Below the pieces are notes generated by a model. The model did no database searches. It saw only the letters and a program-made list of their open reading frames with translations, and was not told the origin of the DNA. Shown here piece after piece: positions 19,209 through 31,952 of a stretch of 64,000 bases of DNA. Numbering within the stretch: position 1 is the first letter of the stretch; every line of letters starts with the position of its first letter. Source of the stretch: Adineta ricciae (lineage: Eukaryota > Rotifera > Eurotatoria > Adinetida > Adinetidae); the NCBI GenBank assembly GCA_905250025.1, contig CAJNOJ010000146.1, positions 1 through 64,000 on the forward strand, given 5' to 3'. Made by a program: the position numbers and the translations under genes.

Positions 19209-21867
19209 TTAAAAAATGAAGTATTTAACCATAGGTAAGAATAAAATCCATGAAATAAATTGAGATTTAATTGCTAAATTCAAAGATTGATCAATCGTTA
19301 TTGGAGCCATTTGTAATATTGATATTAATTTTCCATTAATTATATTATTACTAATATTTATCGACGGAGATGTTAATTGATCAATTATATTAAAATATGG
19401 TGGTAATGATATTGTTGGTAATAATTTAATATCTTGTGCTTTTAATTGTAAACATGCATATAAATTACAATCTGTATCGATTAAACCAATAATATAAGGA
19501 CTAAATCCAATTGGACATATATCAGAATTATTTGTTTGACATGAAAATATTCCACCAAATTTAAATATATTTGGTGGATTTACAATTTGTTGTGTAAGAC
19601 AAATATTGATACCATTAATTAGTGATACAGGTGTAAAACCTGTTTGACATGATTTTTCATTAGTAAGAAAATTAATTTTATTTGATGAATATGAACCACC
19701 AAATATATATTGACTTAATCCAGAATTATTTTTTGTACAACTATATAAATTTATTGTTCTTGTTGCTATTCCAATTGGAGTAGATCTTGTACATGTTGAT
19801 AACCATAAAAATCCACAACCATAATTTTCAATTTTTTCAATTGATAGTATTTTAATCGATGAATAAATAAGTGTTTTACTAAAACTAGATGGACATTGTT
19901 CATTATTTGTATAAAAATTTGTTTTTTTTAAATCATTACACATATCATTAAGACGATATGTTGAATCATTATTTGAATTCCATTTTATATCACAAGAAAG
20001 AATAAGACCAGCAAATTGTATATTAGCAACATTTTGATTACATGTTTTATCATTAATATTAGCAATCCAATTGAATGAATTAGAAGTTCTGTCCATACAA
20101 CCATAGATAGAATTTGTTTCAATATAAGTATTAATTGCTTTATTTATTTCTTTAAGTGCTTCATTAGAGATCATCTATAAAGGACATTCAGGTAAAAAAC
20201 GTTTTTTTGGTCAAACACAATATGAAAGAGCATCACCGACAGTGACAACAACGTATGGTAGTATAACTTGCCCCCGTCTGTCTCACTCGAATCTTATAAT
20301 TAGGGATGCGCAGTTTCCGTGCAAATACTGAAAAACTGTCACTATCAGCACCGACAATGATGTACTGTGGTACTGATATCATTGATAGTGAGAGGACCGC
20401 AACACTGAGTGCATGTACTGTCAGTATTATTAGTACCACCACAGCGCGTGACTGTTAGCACTATCAATATTCAGTAAACCGAAACTGCGCATCCTTACTC
20501 ATAATTTTATGCTAAATTTTAACGACATTAAACCGTGTGTTGAAAATCTCGATAGATTTTGCTCAGAAGTCGTAACAAATGAATTAAAAATAATAATGCA
20601 AGCTACAGGTGAACATCTTTTCACAAATGTTAATCATGTTTAAGGATCTATATTCGTTCTGATTATTAGAAATATCAAACAAAAAAGGGGAGGAGGGCAA
20701 GCGAGACTTCATGGTTTAAATACTTTGCCCGTACTTCAAACACTTCTTAAAGTATATAAAGTCTCGCTTTTTTCCCTTTGAGAAATCCTCCTCGAAAACC
20801 TATAAAACTCTATCAGAACAGGAAAACTAAAATGATCGTATTTCACATTTTTAATCCCACAAGGGTTTGCGCTGACAAGCTTTTCTTATAAAACGTGCGA
20901 AAATGTCTATAACCTCTCTCTGAACGTCCTTTATGAAAGGTTTCTTGACATATAATGATTCAATTTCAGTTATTTGTTTTATATCAATTGCCATCGTTAA
21001 ATTTTCAAATGAACGTTTAAGTATAACCGGATTATTTTTCACTGTTGATTGCCATTCTGATAATGGCATATTCATAAGATATGCTTCTCCACCATAAGCA
21101 ACAAGTTTTCGATTAATAATTTGTTCTTGAAATTTTTTAATATTATTATCTACTGTTGTACTTTTTATTGAACTACTAAATGATAAACCAAGTTCTGATA
21201 GAAAATTTAATTTCGCTGCAATTTCCATTGATAACATATTTGCATCATTAGTATAAAAATCTTTTGTTCGAATAAAATTATCTTGAATTATTTGTCCACC
21301 AATACGTATACGATTTGTATAATGTGTTCCATAACGAAGTATAAGCATTTGTGAAGCATAATTAGCTTTTATTAATTCACCTGTTTTAATATAATTTGCT
21401 ATTTGAATTATTTCAGATTTAAATTGAGAATCTAAAGAACAACTCGGAAGTAACAAAACATCAGCGAAATCATAACGAATTACATTTCGTAATGTTGTTG
21501 TATTATCTCTTGCTTGTTGAGATTTTATATTTTGATATGTTGGAGAAAACGATCCACCAATACCAATACCAGTCTCTGGTAAAGGAATTTCACCACCAAG
21601 ATTTATTTCTAATTCATATGTAGTTGTTGAACTATTATATAAATCAATTAATTGTGATTGAATATCAAATTCACTTTGACGTAATGGGATATGTGTGATA
21701 CATTGTTGCATTACTGTTGAATTATATGAATTACGAATATCAAAGATAGGTAACATATCAAGAAATCGTAAATGATCCCATCCATAGCCAGGATATAAAT
21801 CAATTTGTAAGATTTCTGCAGAAATATTAACAATAACAAGTAACAATATTCCATTGATTTTAATCAT
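19209..21867 (-). pseudogene. perforin-2/MPEG1-like MACPF gene, split by an insertion (fossil)
   Basis: Two blocks lie in order on the minus strand. The first (20851-21867) has a signal peptide and then a MACPF domain beginning PGYGWDHLRFLDM, with the signature LRYGTHYTNRIRIGGQI. The second (19209-20174) has the cysteine-rich P2-type region of MPEG1 (GCMDRTSNSFNWIANINDKTC, CPIGFSPYIIGLIDTDCNLYAC) and a hydrophobic C-terminus. MPEG1/perforin-2 is a phagocyte pore-forming protein that attacks engulfed microbes; invertebrates use it in innate immunity. About 680 bp of unrelated DNA, including a MITE, separates the blocks, so the copy looks broken. Both blocks are otherwise well preserved, suggesting that the insertion is recent. 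Confidence 0.8.
20298..20501. mobile_element. MITE D, about 204 bp, inside the MPEG1-like gene
   Basis: The terminal inverted repeats are TTAGGGATGCGCAGTTTCCG at the left (20300) and CGAAACTGCGCATCCTTACTC at the right (20480-20500). The interior is rich in short mirrored CAGTAC/GTACTG and CACTATCA/TGATAGTG strings and is non-coding. It is the recognisable part of the 680-bp insert. Confidence 0.75.
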
Positions 21868-23096
21868 TTTTAAAAAAATCTTGCTATTTTGATCACTATT
21901 TATAGCGAAATATTCGAATTGATGATGTGTGATTTTTATTGAAAAAGGAAGTCATATAGTGATCGAGGGTATAATTAACATTGAATCATCACAGTATGTC
22001 TTTTATTATTGAATAAATCGTATTATTTTCCATCCTTTACAAAATATCAGACAGATCAACGTAGGAGATAAATTCATAAAGAAAAGGAAGTGATCGAACA
22101 AAACAAACTATTATTTATGACAATTTTCTCAATTAGAAATCTTATTTTGATCAGCGGTGTTTCGAGTGTGAGGCGCTGGGACCTCGACACTCGGTCAATA
22201 ATCAGAAATTTCTTATTTTTTGCTCGCAAGTTTTCGGACTTTTTCCAGTAGTGTCAAACTCGAAACTTGAATTCAACTATCTCTTCAGCTATTCAACTAT
22301 TATACTTGAATAGTTAAACTCTTCAACTATGTCAACCATTCTCGAATCCACTCTTTCAGTAGCCACACACACCTTCAAGAATTATAGAATTAGCACAGAA
22401 ACAGAAAATATGCGGATTTTTCGGAACGAGCGCTCAGACGATCTTCGCTAATGATATTTTCTATGCCGAATTATGCAACCAACGGAGATCACACTTACCC
22501 TCACCCACACCCACCCTTATGTAGTCTTTGAGGTGATTTCTGACACATAGTAAATGATTCCGCTACGTAGCAAAACGATTAAAACAATGTTTGTTTTAGT
22601 TGAACTATTAATTCTTTGTTCATTTCCGATTCTGTTATTATATATCAATCAAATAATTATCGTTTTTACTAAAACTTAATCAGAGATGCCTATCTGACGT
22701 ATTTATTTAGAATATTCTCCTCGACAAGTTCATTTACTATACTATATATATTTCGTCAGTGTGCTTGCTTTTACTCGCTTTCACTTTTATCTGAACTGAA
22801 TTTGATCATGTTTAATTTCGTGACATCATTTTGTGTAGCAGACTATTCATCATCGCTATACCAGTGTGCGATTTTCTATTGGTGCAGACTGTAAATCTCC
22901 AAGTGTTGAGAAGAAACGGAGTCTATTCTTGTGAAACAGAAAACTTATGGCAATCATCAAGTCTATGAGAATATTAAACTTTCAAAGTATTTCAATCATT
23001 CAACTACTCGCCATTCCACGCACTCTGATTCTTGGATTGTCAAAATGAAATATATATCATTCCCAACAAAAATTTGAATATTTATTAATCACAAAT
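21868..23096. other. intergenic, no gene seen
   Basis: Contains a small imperfect hairpin at about 22165-22196 (CGAGTGTGAGG paired with CCTCGACACTCG) and otherwise AT-rich sequence. No coding segment was recognised. Confidence 0.4.
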
Positions 23097-24125
23097 TCAT
23101 GTTTCTCGTTCCATTACAGTTTGATCAGGATGAATTCGATTCTGTTGCCACCGAATCATATGAATATCATATAAAACATATTTCGCTTGACGACGAAAAC
23201 GTTTTGATACGCAAATATATGTAAAAAATGAATTCTAAAAGGATAAAAACAAAATACCATTTTCTTTTCCGAAATCAAAATCGTTTACTCCATTGGTTAA
23301 AATATTCAAAGTGAGTGTGACAGCATTGATTAAATTCCATTGAGCAATAAAAACTGGATCGCGATTTGTATTCAACAATAAAAATCCATTTGTAATTGAA
23401 TAAGGTATTTGTGTAAAAGCATAAACACAGATTTCAACGAGAACCATTATTGTTAATTGTTTATCCAATTCATGACGTACCAATGGATTTGTTCGAGTTG
23501 TTAATGTTCGCGTATTTCGATAGGCCATCAATCCAAATATTACTGCAACCAAGGGGAAAAGATTGGTTAGCGTAAGAAAATATCCATAAATATGATATTG
23601 TAGAAAAACAGGATCAACTGATATACAAATGGCAGTATTTATTGGAGATAATTGTCGAAAATATATCACGTACAATATACCATGACAAAACCAAATAACG
23701 GAAACGAGAATTGTAAGACGATGAGCAACTTTAATATTTGACCATTGTTGCCATTGTTGACGAGCGCAAGTTGCCAAATATTGATCAATTACGGCTAAAC
23801 ATAAGAGTGTAACTGCATTAATAAGACATGATAACGCCACAAGACTTCGAATTTGACAATAAAATACAATAAGTGAAGTCCAATTGATTGTAAATGCCAT
23901 CGAAATTACAACTAATGTCGTGCTAATTATTAATCGAATAAAATTAAATGATGACATGGAAAGAAGATAAAATGCACAAGAATTTTGTCGAAATGTTTTT
24001 AAACTAAGAAAAATAGTAATTGTGAGAAGTTCACTCATGAAACTTAAAAAATAAACTGGAATGGTAACATAGCGAGCAAATTGAGATCGAGAATTATAAA
24101 GTGATGAAATATAATCTGCATTCAT
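23097..24125 (-). CDS. rhodopsin-like 7TM receptor, 324 aa, two exons
   Basis: The start is the ATG at 24125 (MNADYISSLYNSRSQFARYV); the frame upstream of it has only a TTG. Seven hydrophobic segments are clear, from VTIPVYFLSFMSELLTITIF to the segment ending near NAVTLTLNILTNG. The TM3 end reads VIDQYLATC in place of DRY, as in many lineage-expanded bdelloid receptors. Exon 1 is 23289-24125. A 54-bp phase-0 intron (GTAAAC...TTTTAG, 23235-23288) leads to exon 2 (23097-23234), which reads NSFFTYICVSKRFRRQAKYV and ends at a TGA. That basic stretch after TM7 is the usual start of the receptor tail, which supports the splice; without it the frame ends in a non-conserved tail. Likely a peptide- or odorant-type receptor; ligand unknown. 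Confidence 0.85.
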
Positions 24126-24935
24126 TTTTAAAAGTATGTGAATAAATGAAAAGAATTCAGCTTTTAGGTCCAACTCCTATAGAAAAAGATTGTTAAGGAT
24201 AATTTCTCATTTATGATAAGTGGACAGGAAATTAACGTTGAGTTTCTTACCTTTGAACTCAACACAAGTGTTTTCGATATATTATCTTGAAAGAGATATC
24301 TTGAAAATTAATAAGATTATTGGTTAATTAAAAAAAGCACTCTTTGTCACATTCGATTGTATCTTCGCAGATTTATCACACTGACTGAATCATTTCATAG
24401 TTTCTCGGCTTGTTTGTCATTCAACACAAGATGTACTCATGAGGCACAATACATTTCTAGTTATTACTCAATGTTGATCAGGACTTCTAACCTTCGTAGT
24501 TACAGTTATTTAAGTGTTACTGACACATTCAAAAAATGTTTTTATTTTCTAAACATTACTGAAAAATATAGCTGAAGGCAAGACAAAAAAACCAGATATA
24601 TCTGTGTATGTGTGATGAATAGCATATCTATTACCAAACACACCAAGCAAAGAGAATCTAAGCAGATTAGTTTGGATTTCAGAAAGAGGTCATGTCCTTG
24701 ATTTATTTTACAGATATCACAAATAGGAATGACATTAGTGTTGTCAAGGTAACTTATTAATAAGATGAAATCTAAGAAAAGAGTGGATAAATGAAAAGCT
24801 AGCTACGTCAAAATAAAGACCATGAAATTTGTTTTCTTGATCATCTCTATAACTGACATGACATTTCTTAAAATGATAATAAAATAGTTGAAAACGAAAT
24901 ATTCGTCAATAACTCACTTTAAGCCAGATTGTATT
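24126..24935. other. intergenic, no gene seen
   Basis: Upstream of the receptor; AT-rich, nothing recognised. Confidence 0.4.
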
Positions 24936-25074
24936 CATCGGTGTGAAGCTAGCACTAAAAGACGATATGTTTGCTAATTCTGCATCGAATGATGATACTT
25001 TTATTCACGGGACATATTTAGTAAAAAAGTTTTTAGCTAACACATCGTTTGTTTGTGCTAGCTTCACACCAATG
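24936..25074. mobile_element. fold-back MITE family A, short copy
   Basis: The element starts TTCATCGGTGTGAAGCTAGCAC and ends GTGCTAGCTTCACACCAATGA. It shares GCATCGAATGATGATACTTTTATTCAC and TTTTTAGCTAACACATCGTTTG with the element at 15939-16294, but is only about 135 bp long, with one arm shortened. Confidence 0.8.
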
Positions 25075-25231
25075 ATAGGATTAGATACACTGAAATGCAT
25101 CGAAACAAGACCTTATTTTCAATTATCAAAGGATTAAACATCATAATCAACGATGACTATACATTGAGAAGAATGAAAAGTGTAATTTCATTCAAACAAA
25201 GAAATTTTCTTATTCCATTTGAATTTAGATT

Positions 25232-26085
25232 ATGAAGATGAGAACCAGAATAGAATATTTTTTCTTTATCCTTTTAAGGTAATTCATATCTTGTCTCGTT
25301 TTCCGACTTCTTTAAAACTAAATGTATTTTATTTTAGTTGTACAGGTTTATTTATTATCTCAACTTATACCATGTGAATCATTACAAGAATGTTCTGATT
25401 CAAATTATATTTGTATTCGTCACTATCGATGTAATGAACATTCGATTTGTTACCCGAGATCAATGAAAAATGAAGACATTTGCCTTTCAATGCTAATTCG
25501 TAAGTTCAAACTGCGAATAATCAGACCTAGGATAAACGAAAACTAATAGAAATTCTAATGCCAAAACGTTTCTGGCTTGAAAATATGTAAGTTATATACA
25601 TTTCCTTTTTTAGGAATAATATGGAAGAAATGAATACAAGAGGAAAAACGGTTGCTGGAGAAAATGAATGAGGACGTCGAGTTAATTAAATTGGTCCTAT
25701 TTTTATCTTTGTTAATGGTGAACAATCGATTTATGTTACAGATATTTCGAGTCATTGTGTACTGAAATCGAAAAAAATATGCAAAAAAGATGGGATTGTA
25801 GCTAGAAAAAATGGTAAAAGAAAAATCTTAATCAATTGAATGATCCTTTTGGATTATTTGTCGATTATGATAGACAGATCTGTGTGACAGATGCCAATAA
25901 CCAATGAATAAGACGTTCGACCGAAGGAACGAAAGAAGGTGAAATAATTATTAGTGGAAATGGATCGGGATAATATTCGAATCAATTGTCTCATCCCACT
26001 ACTTTAGCTGTTGATACGGAAGGAAATCTTTATGCTAATGATTGGATAAATCACCAAATCCAAAAATTTGATTTAATTTTATGAT
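25232..26085 (+). pseudogene. secreted NHL-repeat protein pseudogene
   Basis: The signal-peptide-like start MKMRTRIEYFFFILL (25232) has a donor at 25279 and an acceptor at 25337. A cysteine-bearing segment follows (CESLQECSDSNYICIRHYRC). Later fragments are NHL repeats: GPIFIFVNGEQSIYVTDISS, LNDPFGLFVDYDRQICVTDA, HPTTLAVDTEGNLYANDWIN and HQIQKFDLIL, then a stop at 26085. They lie in different frames with several stops (for example after DANNQ and after GNGSG), and the first two exons do not join in phase. The parts and order match the NHL gene at 5720, so this is a dead paralogue of that family. Confidence 0.75.
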
Positions 26086-26743
26086 GAAAGCTAGCCGAGG
26101 AATCTGGTGAGAAACAAGAGATACCTATGTCGAACGTCTTATATGTTGAAAAGCTACAACAGATAGAAAAACCAGTATAATTCAAATTCTTACGCTTACG
26201 GTCCTTATCTTTCTCGCTGTGCATCGCACAAAACGGTACTTTCAGTTATATCTCTAAATGTAAAAGAGTTGCTGTAGCGAATTCCTGCATCAGCAATTAT
26301 TAAACATTTTCTCTTTCACTGGCATTCATTCTTCGCTCTACTCGTTCACTCATTGACCTCATTCTCACTCTCCCGTCATTTCGTATGTTAGATCCATCGT
26401 ATTCGCCTAATCCGTCACCCACACCCTTTTCCTCCTTGTCATTTACAAAATTAAACGTTAAAAATGCATGTAATTACTTAATGAATAATTTTATGCTAAA
26501 CTATACTTAAGAGTAAGAATATCGATAAGGATATAAGTACACCTGTTTACTCATACCTGCACCATCGTCTCTTATAGAAGATGCTCGGATAAATGTCTCG
26601 TGTTCTACTCTTAGAAAGAAAGAAAAAAAGTGAGTGATGGGATTTCTTTCTTCCAAGTAAATAAAAGAACGAAGAAGGTGGTGCGCGCATATAAATATCA
26701 ATAAATAGCACATGTTTTCGAACAAAAACATAATCCATAAGCT
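26086..26743. other. intergenic, probable promoter region of the next gene
   Basis: No gene seen. Contains C/T-rich tracts (26300-26440). Confidence 0.35.
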
Positions 26744-28502
26744 ATGGCTTCCTCTGATACTCAGTTGACAACGGGCGTGAATGAAGTGTACGATGAAAGA
26801 TTTGAAGAAATCCACAATTCAGTTGAGAACACCATCGAATTATTTGATAATGGCAGAGGGTGTAGATCGGTGAAAAGAGGAACATTTGGATGTGTTCTTG
26901 GGCATCATTCATATTCATCCGGTATTCATCGTATTCGACTCAAATCGGACTATGGCATCACATTCTTCGGTATTCATTCACGGAGTAAACCACTGATACC
27001 GGACGAGATGGTATGTGGAAATTATGAATCGAACCCTTCTATATATGGTTGGGGTGCAAACGGCTACGGCATTTCGAACGGAATGTTTGCTCAGCGTACT
27101 TTTACAAATAAAAGCGCAGGCGTCATTTGTTTTGTGTTGATGCTGAACTGTGACGAACACAAATTAAACATCATCAACGAAAATACAAATGAACGAGGTG
27201 AATTGAATGTTGACACTAATCACACTCCGTTCCCATGGTGTTTATTCGTTCAAATTTCCAGAATGGGAGGTTGTGTTTCATTGGTTCATCCACCTTCTTT
27301 AACTTTCAAGCTATTCGTACCGAGTGCAATGTCGATGGCACCATCAACCATAAAAACGTTGGGTATGGTAAGTTCCATCATGCGACGCAATTGTCTTATC
27401 TGTCATTGTAGAGCATCCGATCATCGACACTGAGACTACTGATCCTCAGTTAACGTCAGCATTGGAACGTAAGTGAGATATTTCTCAGCAGTAATATTGC
27501 TCTTTCTATGAAATTTATTGCTCTTCATGCTGTGCAGTATGGCGTCAGGAAGCGTACCGAATGATCGATCACTATTGTGAGAAAAAAAGAGAAGAATTTA
27601 TTGAATTACGTCGCGAACAGCAGACAGCGGTGAAACCGACCACGATGCAATCGATATTTTCCCCGCTAACAATTGATAATGATGAGATTTATTTTCGGTC
27701 GAATCGATCAGTGTCGAAAAATATCCTACCTTTTCAAAAAATCGGTACACAAGCTCTGCTAGAACAGAATCACGGTTGCATAGCGGCAAACGAACAACAT
27801 TTTCTAATCATCCAAGCTGATATTCTATTTTTATACAAACACTCATGGCCACCGATCCGTGGTCTTCCATGGACATATGGCGAAATATATGATATGTTTT
27901 GGTGTTCTGCTCTTGATCAATTTATTCTGATCAGCGAACAGCATCTCCTTGTTTTCGATGCCAAAACAGCCCAACTTAGTCCATTACTGCTGCCTGACAA
28001 TCCAGAAACAATAAATTTCTATGGTGGTACATGCATAGGAAATGTTCTATATTTGTTTACGTGGGGTTGGGGGTCGTCTATACATGTATATGAGATTCGA
28101 TCTATGCTTGAACTGAAAAGAGTATATCAGTCTCCTTTTCCCTGTACAACCGACGAACTGATTATGCATTGTACATCGAATTATCAAGCATTGGCTATGG
28201 TTATTAAAACCTGTCAAGATGAAATCTATCTGAATCTGTATTCCCCAACGAACATGGAACGATTCTGGTCTCTAAAATTAGACTTGGTAGCTGGTCATCG
28301 AAATATTCGATGTTGTTCAGTGAACGACAATGATTGGATGGTTATTTCTCCTGATTCATCATCACTAATTCATATTTCTGCCGAAGGAGAGCTAGTGAAC
28401 AAGATTACATATGATCCTGTGCCTTGGTACGGAATTTCACTGAAGAACAATGATATTCTGATTTTATCAGACAATACTATGACAACATACCCGCAATACT
28501 AA
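26744..28502 (+). CDS. SPRY/B30.2-like protein with C-terminal beta-rich domain, about 546 aa
   Basis: Three exons join in phase: 26744-27362, 27412-27468 and 27538-28502 (introns 49 and 69 bp). The N-terminal third resembles a B30.2/SPRY fold: GFG-type core TFGCVLGHHSYSSGIHRIRL, then FFGIHSRSKPL, YGWGANGYGISNG and a beta strand-rich end. Bdelloids have many proteins with this GHHSYSSG..RIR.K block. A short linker (DHYCEKKREEFIELRREQQ) leads to a C-terminal 280-aa domain of repeated beta strands with W and LLVFDAK-type motifs, probably a degenerate WD-like propeller. No RING or B-box is present, so a TRIM ubiquitin-ligase role is not supported. A cytoplasmic binding or recognition protein is the cautious reading. 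Confidence 0.75.
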
Positions 28503-28659
28503 CACTGTTTGATGCTTAACATTGTCTCGATCAATTCGAAATAATGCAAGACAAATAAATGAGAAGACATGATATGAGAGAAACACGCACACTGTAGAAT
28601 CACTCGAAAAAAAAACTGCTGTGGGAAATGTCTAGAATAGGTATTGGATACAACGGATC

Positions 28660-29161
28660 CTAGTGTTTAATACTGCGTCTTTTGTGATTAGAAACGTTTT
28701 TGTTGCTCAATGTATATGTATTAACATGGCTCATCTTGTTATTGGCATTTATTGTTAACATCAACGATTGCTGTTCTTTATCAGGTGATAATTGACTATG
28801 ATGTTGTTTTCTTGTTCGTGAGCGATCTGATTCATTTGTTTCATCTGATTGGTTGTGTAATGATTCGTAACTTGGATTACAGAAGATAATATTTTCAATG
28901 CTATTGTCTGATTGTATCTGTAGAATTGGCTGGTAATGGTTCGATTGATTGTTCTACTTGGCTATTATCAGTAGCAGGTAATGATGGCGAGTAGTTCGGC
29001 TGTTTGTGATCTTTCTCCATATGTAAATAAGATGCATACGTGATGAATTCACTATCTGAATCACAATGCTGTAAAAGTATTTGATCCAAATGAAATCGTA
29101 CCATATTTTTAGCAAACTCATCCGAGATAATTACAATCAATATGAGACATGAGTAAAACAT
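28660..29161 (-). CDS. hypothetical protein, single N-terminal hydrophobic segment, low complexity
   Basis: The ATG at 29161 opens MFYSCLILIVIISDEFAKN, a weak signal peptide or anchor. A polar S/N/Q/H-rich chain follows. The frame breaks near 28900 (..STDTIRQ then stop), but a 40-bp intron (GTAGAA...CTACAG, about 28930-28970) would join it in phase to DNSIENIIFCNPSYESL and on to a stop at 28660. The splice is only a guess, and the intron would be shorter than most here. It may instead be the remains of the cytoplasmic tail of the membrane protein upstream. No family recognised. Confidence 0.35.
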
Positions 29162-29363
29162 TCCAAAAACAGTCCGTTAATCAACCGAAAGTGAGAAAAA
29201 GTTATATGAAAATCTAGAGCATGAGTATATGACTGTTTATTCATGGTTTAGAGAACGATATACTGAAAATAGGCGTAAAGTGCGACAGTACAGCATAAAT
29301 TCAGGTATTCAGTTCGTTGTGATCGACTTGTTTAGATTCTGTTGTAGAAACGAACGTACTCAA

Positions 29364-30690
29364 TCACTTTTTAACCGATCTATTCCACGTACATAATGCC
29401 AACGGTGACAATAACAACGGTAAAATGGGAGATAGTGGAAGAGGAAATTTAATTTGACCTATATAAATATGACGTATAGCAAGACTAATGGTGATAATGA
29501 GAACCAGAACTATATGGGACCAAACAACGAAGTCACCGACAATATTTAAGAAAACTGGTGATAAATATCCGGCTGATTACGAAGCGACGCCGGTTTCTTT
29601 TAATGCCATTTTCGATGGTATCTTTTCGTAATTATGCTGTCTTGACTTTTCATTATGACTCTTATAATTAATCATTCCCTCGTATATTTGAACGCTAAAA
29701 ATCACCAGTGTTAATATATCACCCAACAAAATTTGACCACGAAAAGACCAATCATCAAGTTCTAAACAATGGAATGACAGAATCTTCTTCGGTCTAGCCA
29801 ATGAAATGAATTCCACTCACGAATATCAAAAAGTATTTTTAAACAGAATAGAATAAATGAGACTGAGCTTGTGCTCAGTACTGATTGAAATATGAAAACA
29901 TATGTCAAGTAGAAAATCAAAATGAAAGCTAGCACACATGCACTCATTGCATGTGCAATAAATTCGAAATCTTTCCATCCTGGATACACCTTCTTGACAC
30001 GTTTTTCGATACATAAACAACATTTTGAATACCAGCCAGAATTGTTAGTAGTGGTGGCAGCAGGATTCGTTGGATATAATTCAGGATAAGGTGTCGATGA
30101 TTTGTCTGCGACTTTTGACTTTGCCTTACAATGAGCTGAACAACATGAATCACAAAGAAAGCGAACGGTCAATTCTGCACCAATATAGGATAACAAAAGA
30201 AAATAGGGTGTAATTTTCAGTACTTCATATATGGTCGTTCAAATAACAAATTCCTAAATGAATCATTTTTTCAAAATAGATCAAGCACTTTGAAGACATA
30301 CCAAACGATGGCGTGCTTCGCCATACAGTGTGAATTGTTTAAAAACAAGTAAATAATCCATACAGTAACTTCGACAGATTAAAACATATCCAATATTGGC
30401 ATGTATATTTAAACAGGAAGAGTCTTGAATGAGACGATTCAATTGTTGCAGTGAGGCAAAACAGGACCTATGAAACAGAGGAATTAACGCACGCTGATGT
30501 ACGTTGGAGTGAAAGTATACCTTTCGTCTATAGTTCAGTTATATCGATGGCGAAACATTCCAGAGCCATAAGTACTTCAAGCTTAACTGTGACACAAAGA
30601 GCAGTTGTTGCACGTCGCTTGACTATAGCGAAAGGTTCGATGGGCGGTGGACAACCTCCTAAACTGGTCTAATGACATTCGATCAAATGA
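29364..30690 (-). pseudogene. multi-pass membrane protein of unknown family, probably degraded
   Basis: Coding-looking segments occur in order on the minus strand. One is ECFA/SLQQLNRLIQDSSC..DYLLVFKQFTLYGEARHR (about 30310-30460). Next comes ITPYFLLLSYIGAELTVRFL with a cysteine cluster (LCDSCC, KCCLC) and two membrane helices (about 29821-30215). After a clear 59-bp phase-1 intron (29762-29820) comes DDWSFRGQILLGDILTLVIF. In the same frame a TAA at 29577-29579 is followed by a further open, hydrophobic stretch (VGDFVVWSHIVLVLIITISL) to 29364. Five or more helices are apparent. The in-frame stop and the unjoinable first exons suggest decay, though missed exons are possible. I do not recognise the family. 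Confidence 0.4.
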
Positions 30691-31952
30691 ACGAATGTAA
30701 ATTGGTTTACCTCTGTAGCTGTTGAAAGAACTTCGTTATAATAACAACGAACAAATCATATGCAAAAACAAATACGGAGAAAATCAGAAGAAACTTATGA
30801 TAATCGATATCTCAAATTGATTTTTTTCTCGTACTTTGCTATTCGACTAACAAGCTTTTAAATTTCAGAATCAAGTTTTGCTGGATTGATTCTATGGGCA
30901 GGAAGTGACAGAGTATGCAAAATTATTGGAATGATATGTAGACTTACACTGATGAAACATGTGAAAACCTAACACTACAGCTGTGCGAGTGGAATTGTGC
31001 GCTTGTTTTGCACTGGAAGCTAAAAAAATGAAGATAAATACTATGAAGATTTGCAATCTACCTTTCCGACATCAACAGTTGTTTTCTTCCATCACTTTGT
31101 GTGTTGTTCGCCACGCTAGATGATCTCCGAGCACATCTATTCATATACAAAGGAATGCTGCTGCCATTCCGCAATAGCTCAATCATGTTGATGTCGATAT
31201 GTCAAAATATTTGCTTGTCTTATCTTAAGATAAGCTTTTTAAAGATTTAAATTTAACGAAGGACGTCTTTCGTAATTCTAACAATATGCTATTGGCATTT
31301 TATCTCAACAAATCAAAACTTAAAAAGAAAATTTCCTGTTTGATCCCTTACGCAATTCCGTATTCACTAATTCCTATGCCTGCTTAGGATTTTCCCATCA
31401 AAAATGAAATTTAAGTATTTGCAGAAAACTCGTGTTTTCAAAGTATGAAAAACGGTGGCGAAAAGTAAGGATTTGGTCGACTGCGTTTTTAAACTAATAA
31501 TACCAGTCATTATTTTTCACTCTGGAGGAACGATTGATCATCTTCGATACGTTCGACAAGTACTTCCCGTGGCTCAGAAGTGTCGAAGCGATACAACCCT
31601 TCAGACTACTCACGTCTTGGTCTAATCGATTGTATTAAATGTCTCAAAAAGATGGAGAATATTTTTGATAATAAAAACATCGTATTTCTTAATTCTGTGG
31701 ACGAAAATATTTAGAAAACCCGATTTGGTAGGATGTGAAACGAACAAGATATTATCAAAATAGAGGATGACATTCTTTACAATCCACTTGCTATATCAGT
31801 CGTGTTGCTTGAAAACACTCGAAACGAAAGAAAATTGCATAAAGGTAAGTCGAAGAGAACTACAGTAATACAGATGAAATTATTTCTAATAATTTGATCC
31901 TGAATATATTAACGAACATCTCACATGCAGAATTTAACAATAAAAAAAAACG
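30691..31952. other. intergenic, no gene seen
   Basis: No coding segment or repeat structure could be supported in this 1.2-kb stretch. Confidence 0.4.

Noticed and set aside
22165-22196. Small hairpin CGAGTGTGAGG/CCTCGACACTCG
   Set aside because: Short, single, with a bulge; no gene context to support a regulatory role.
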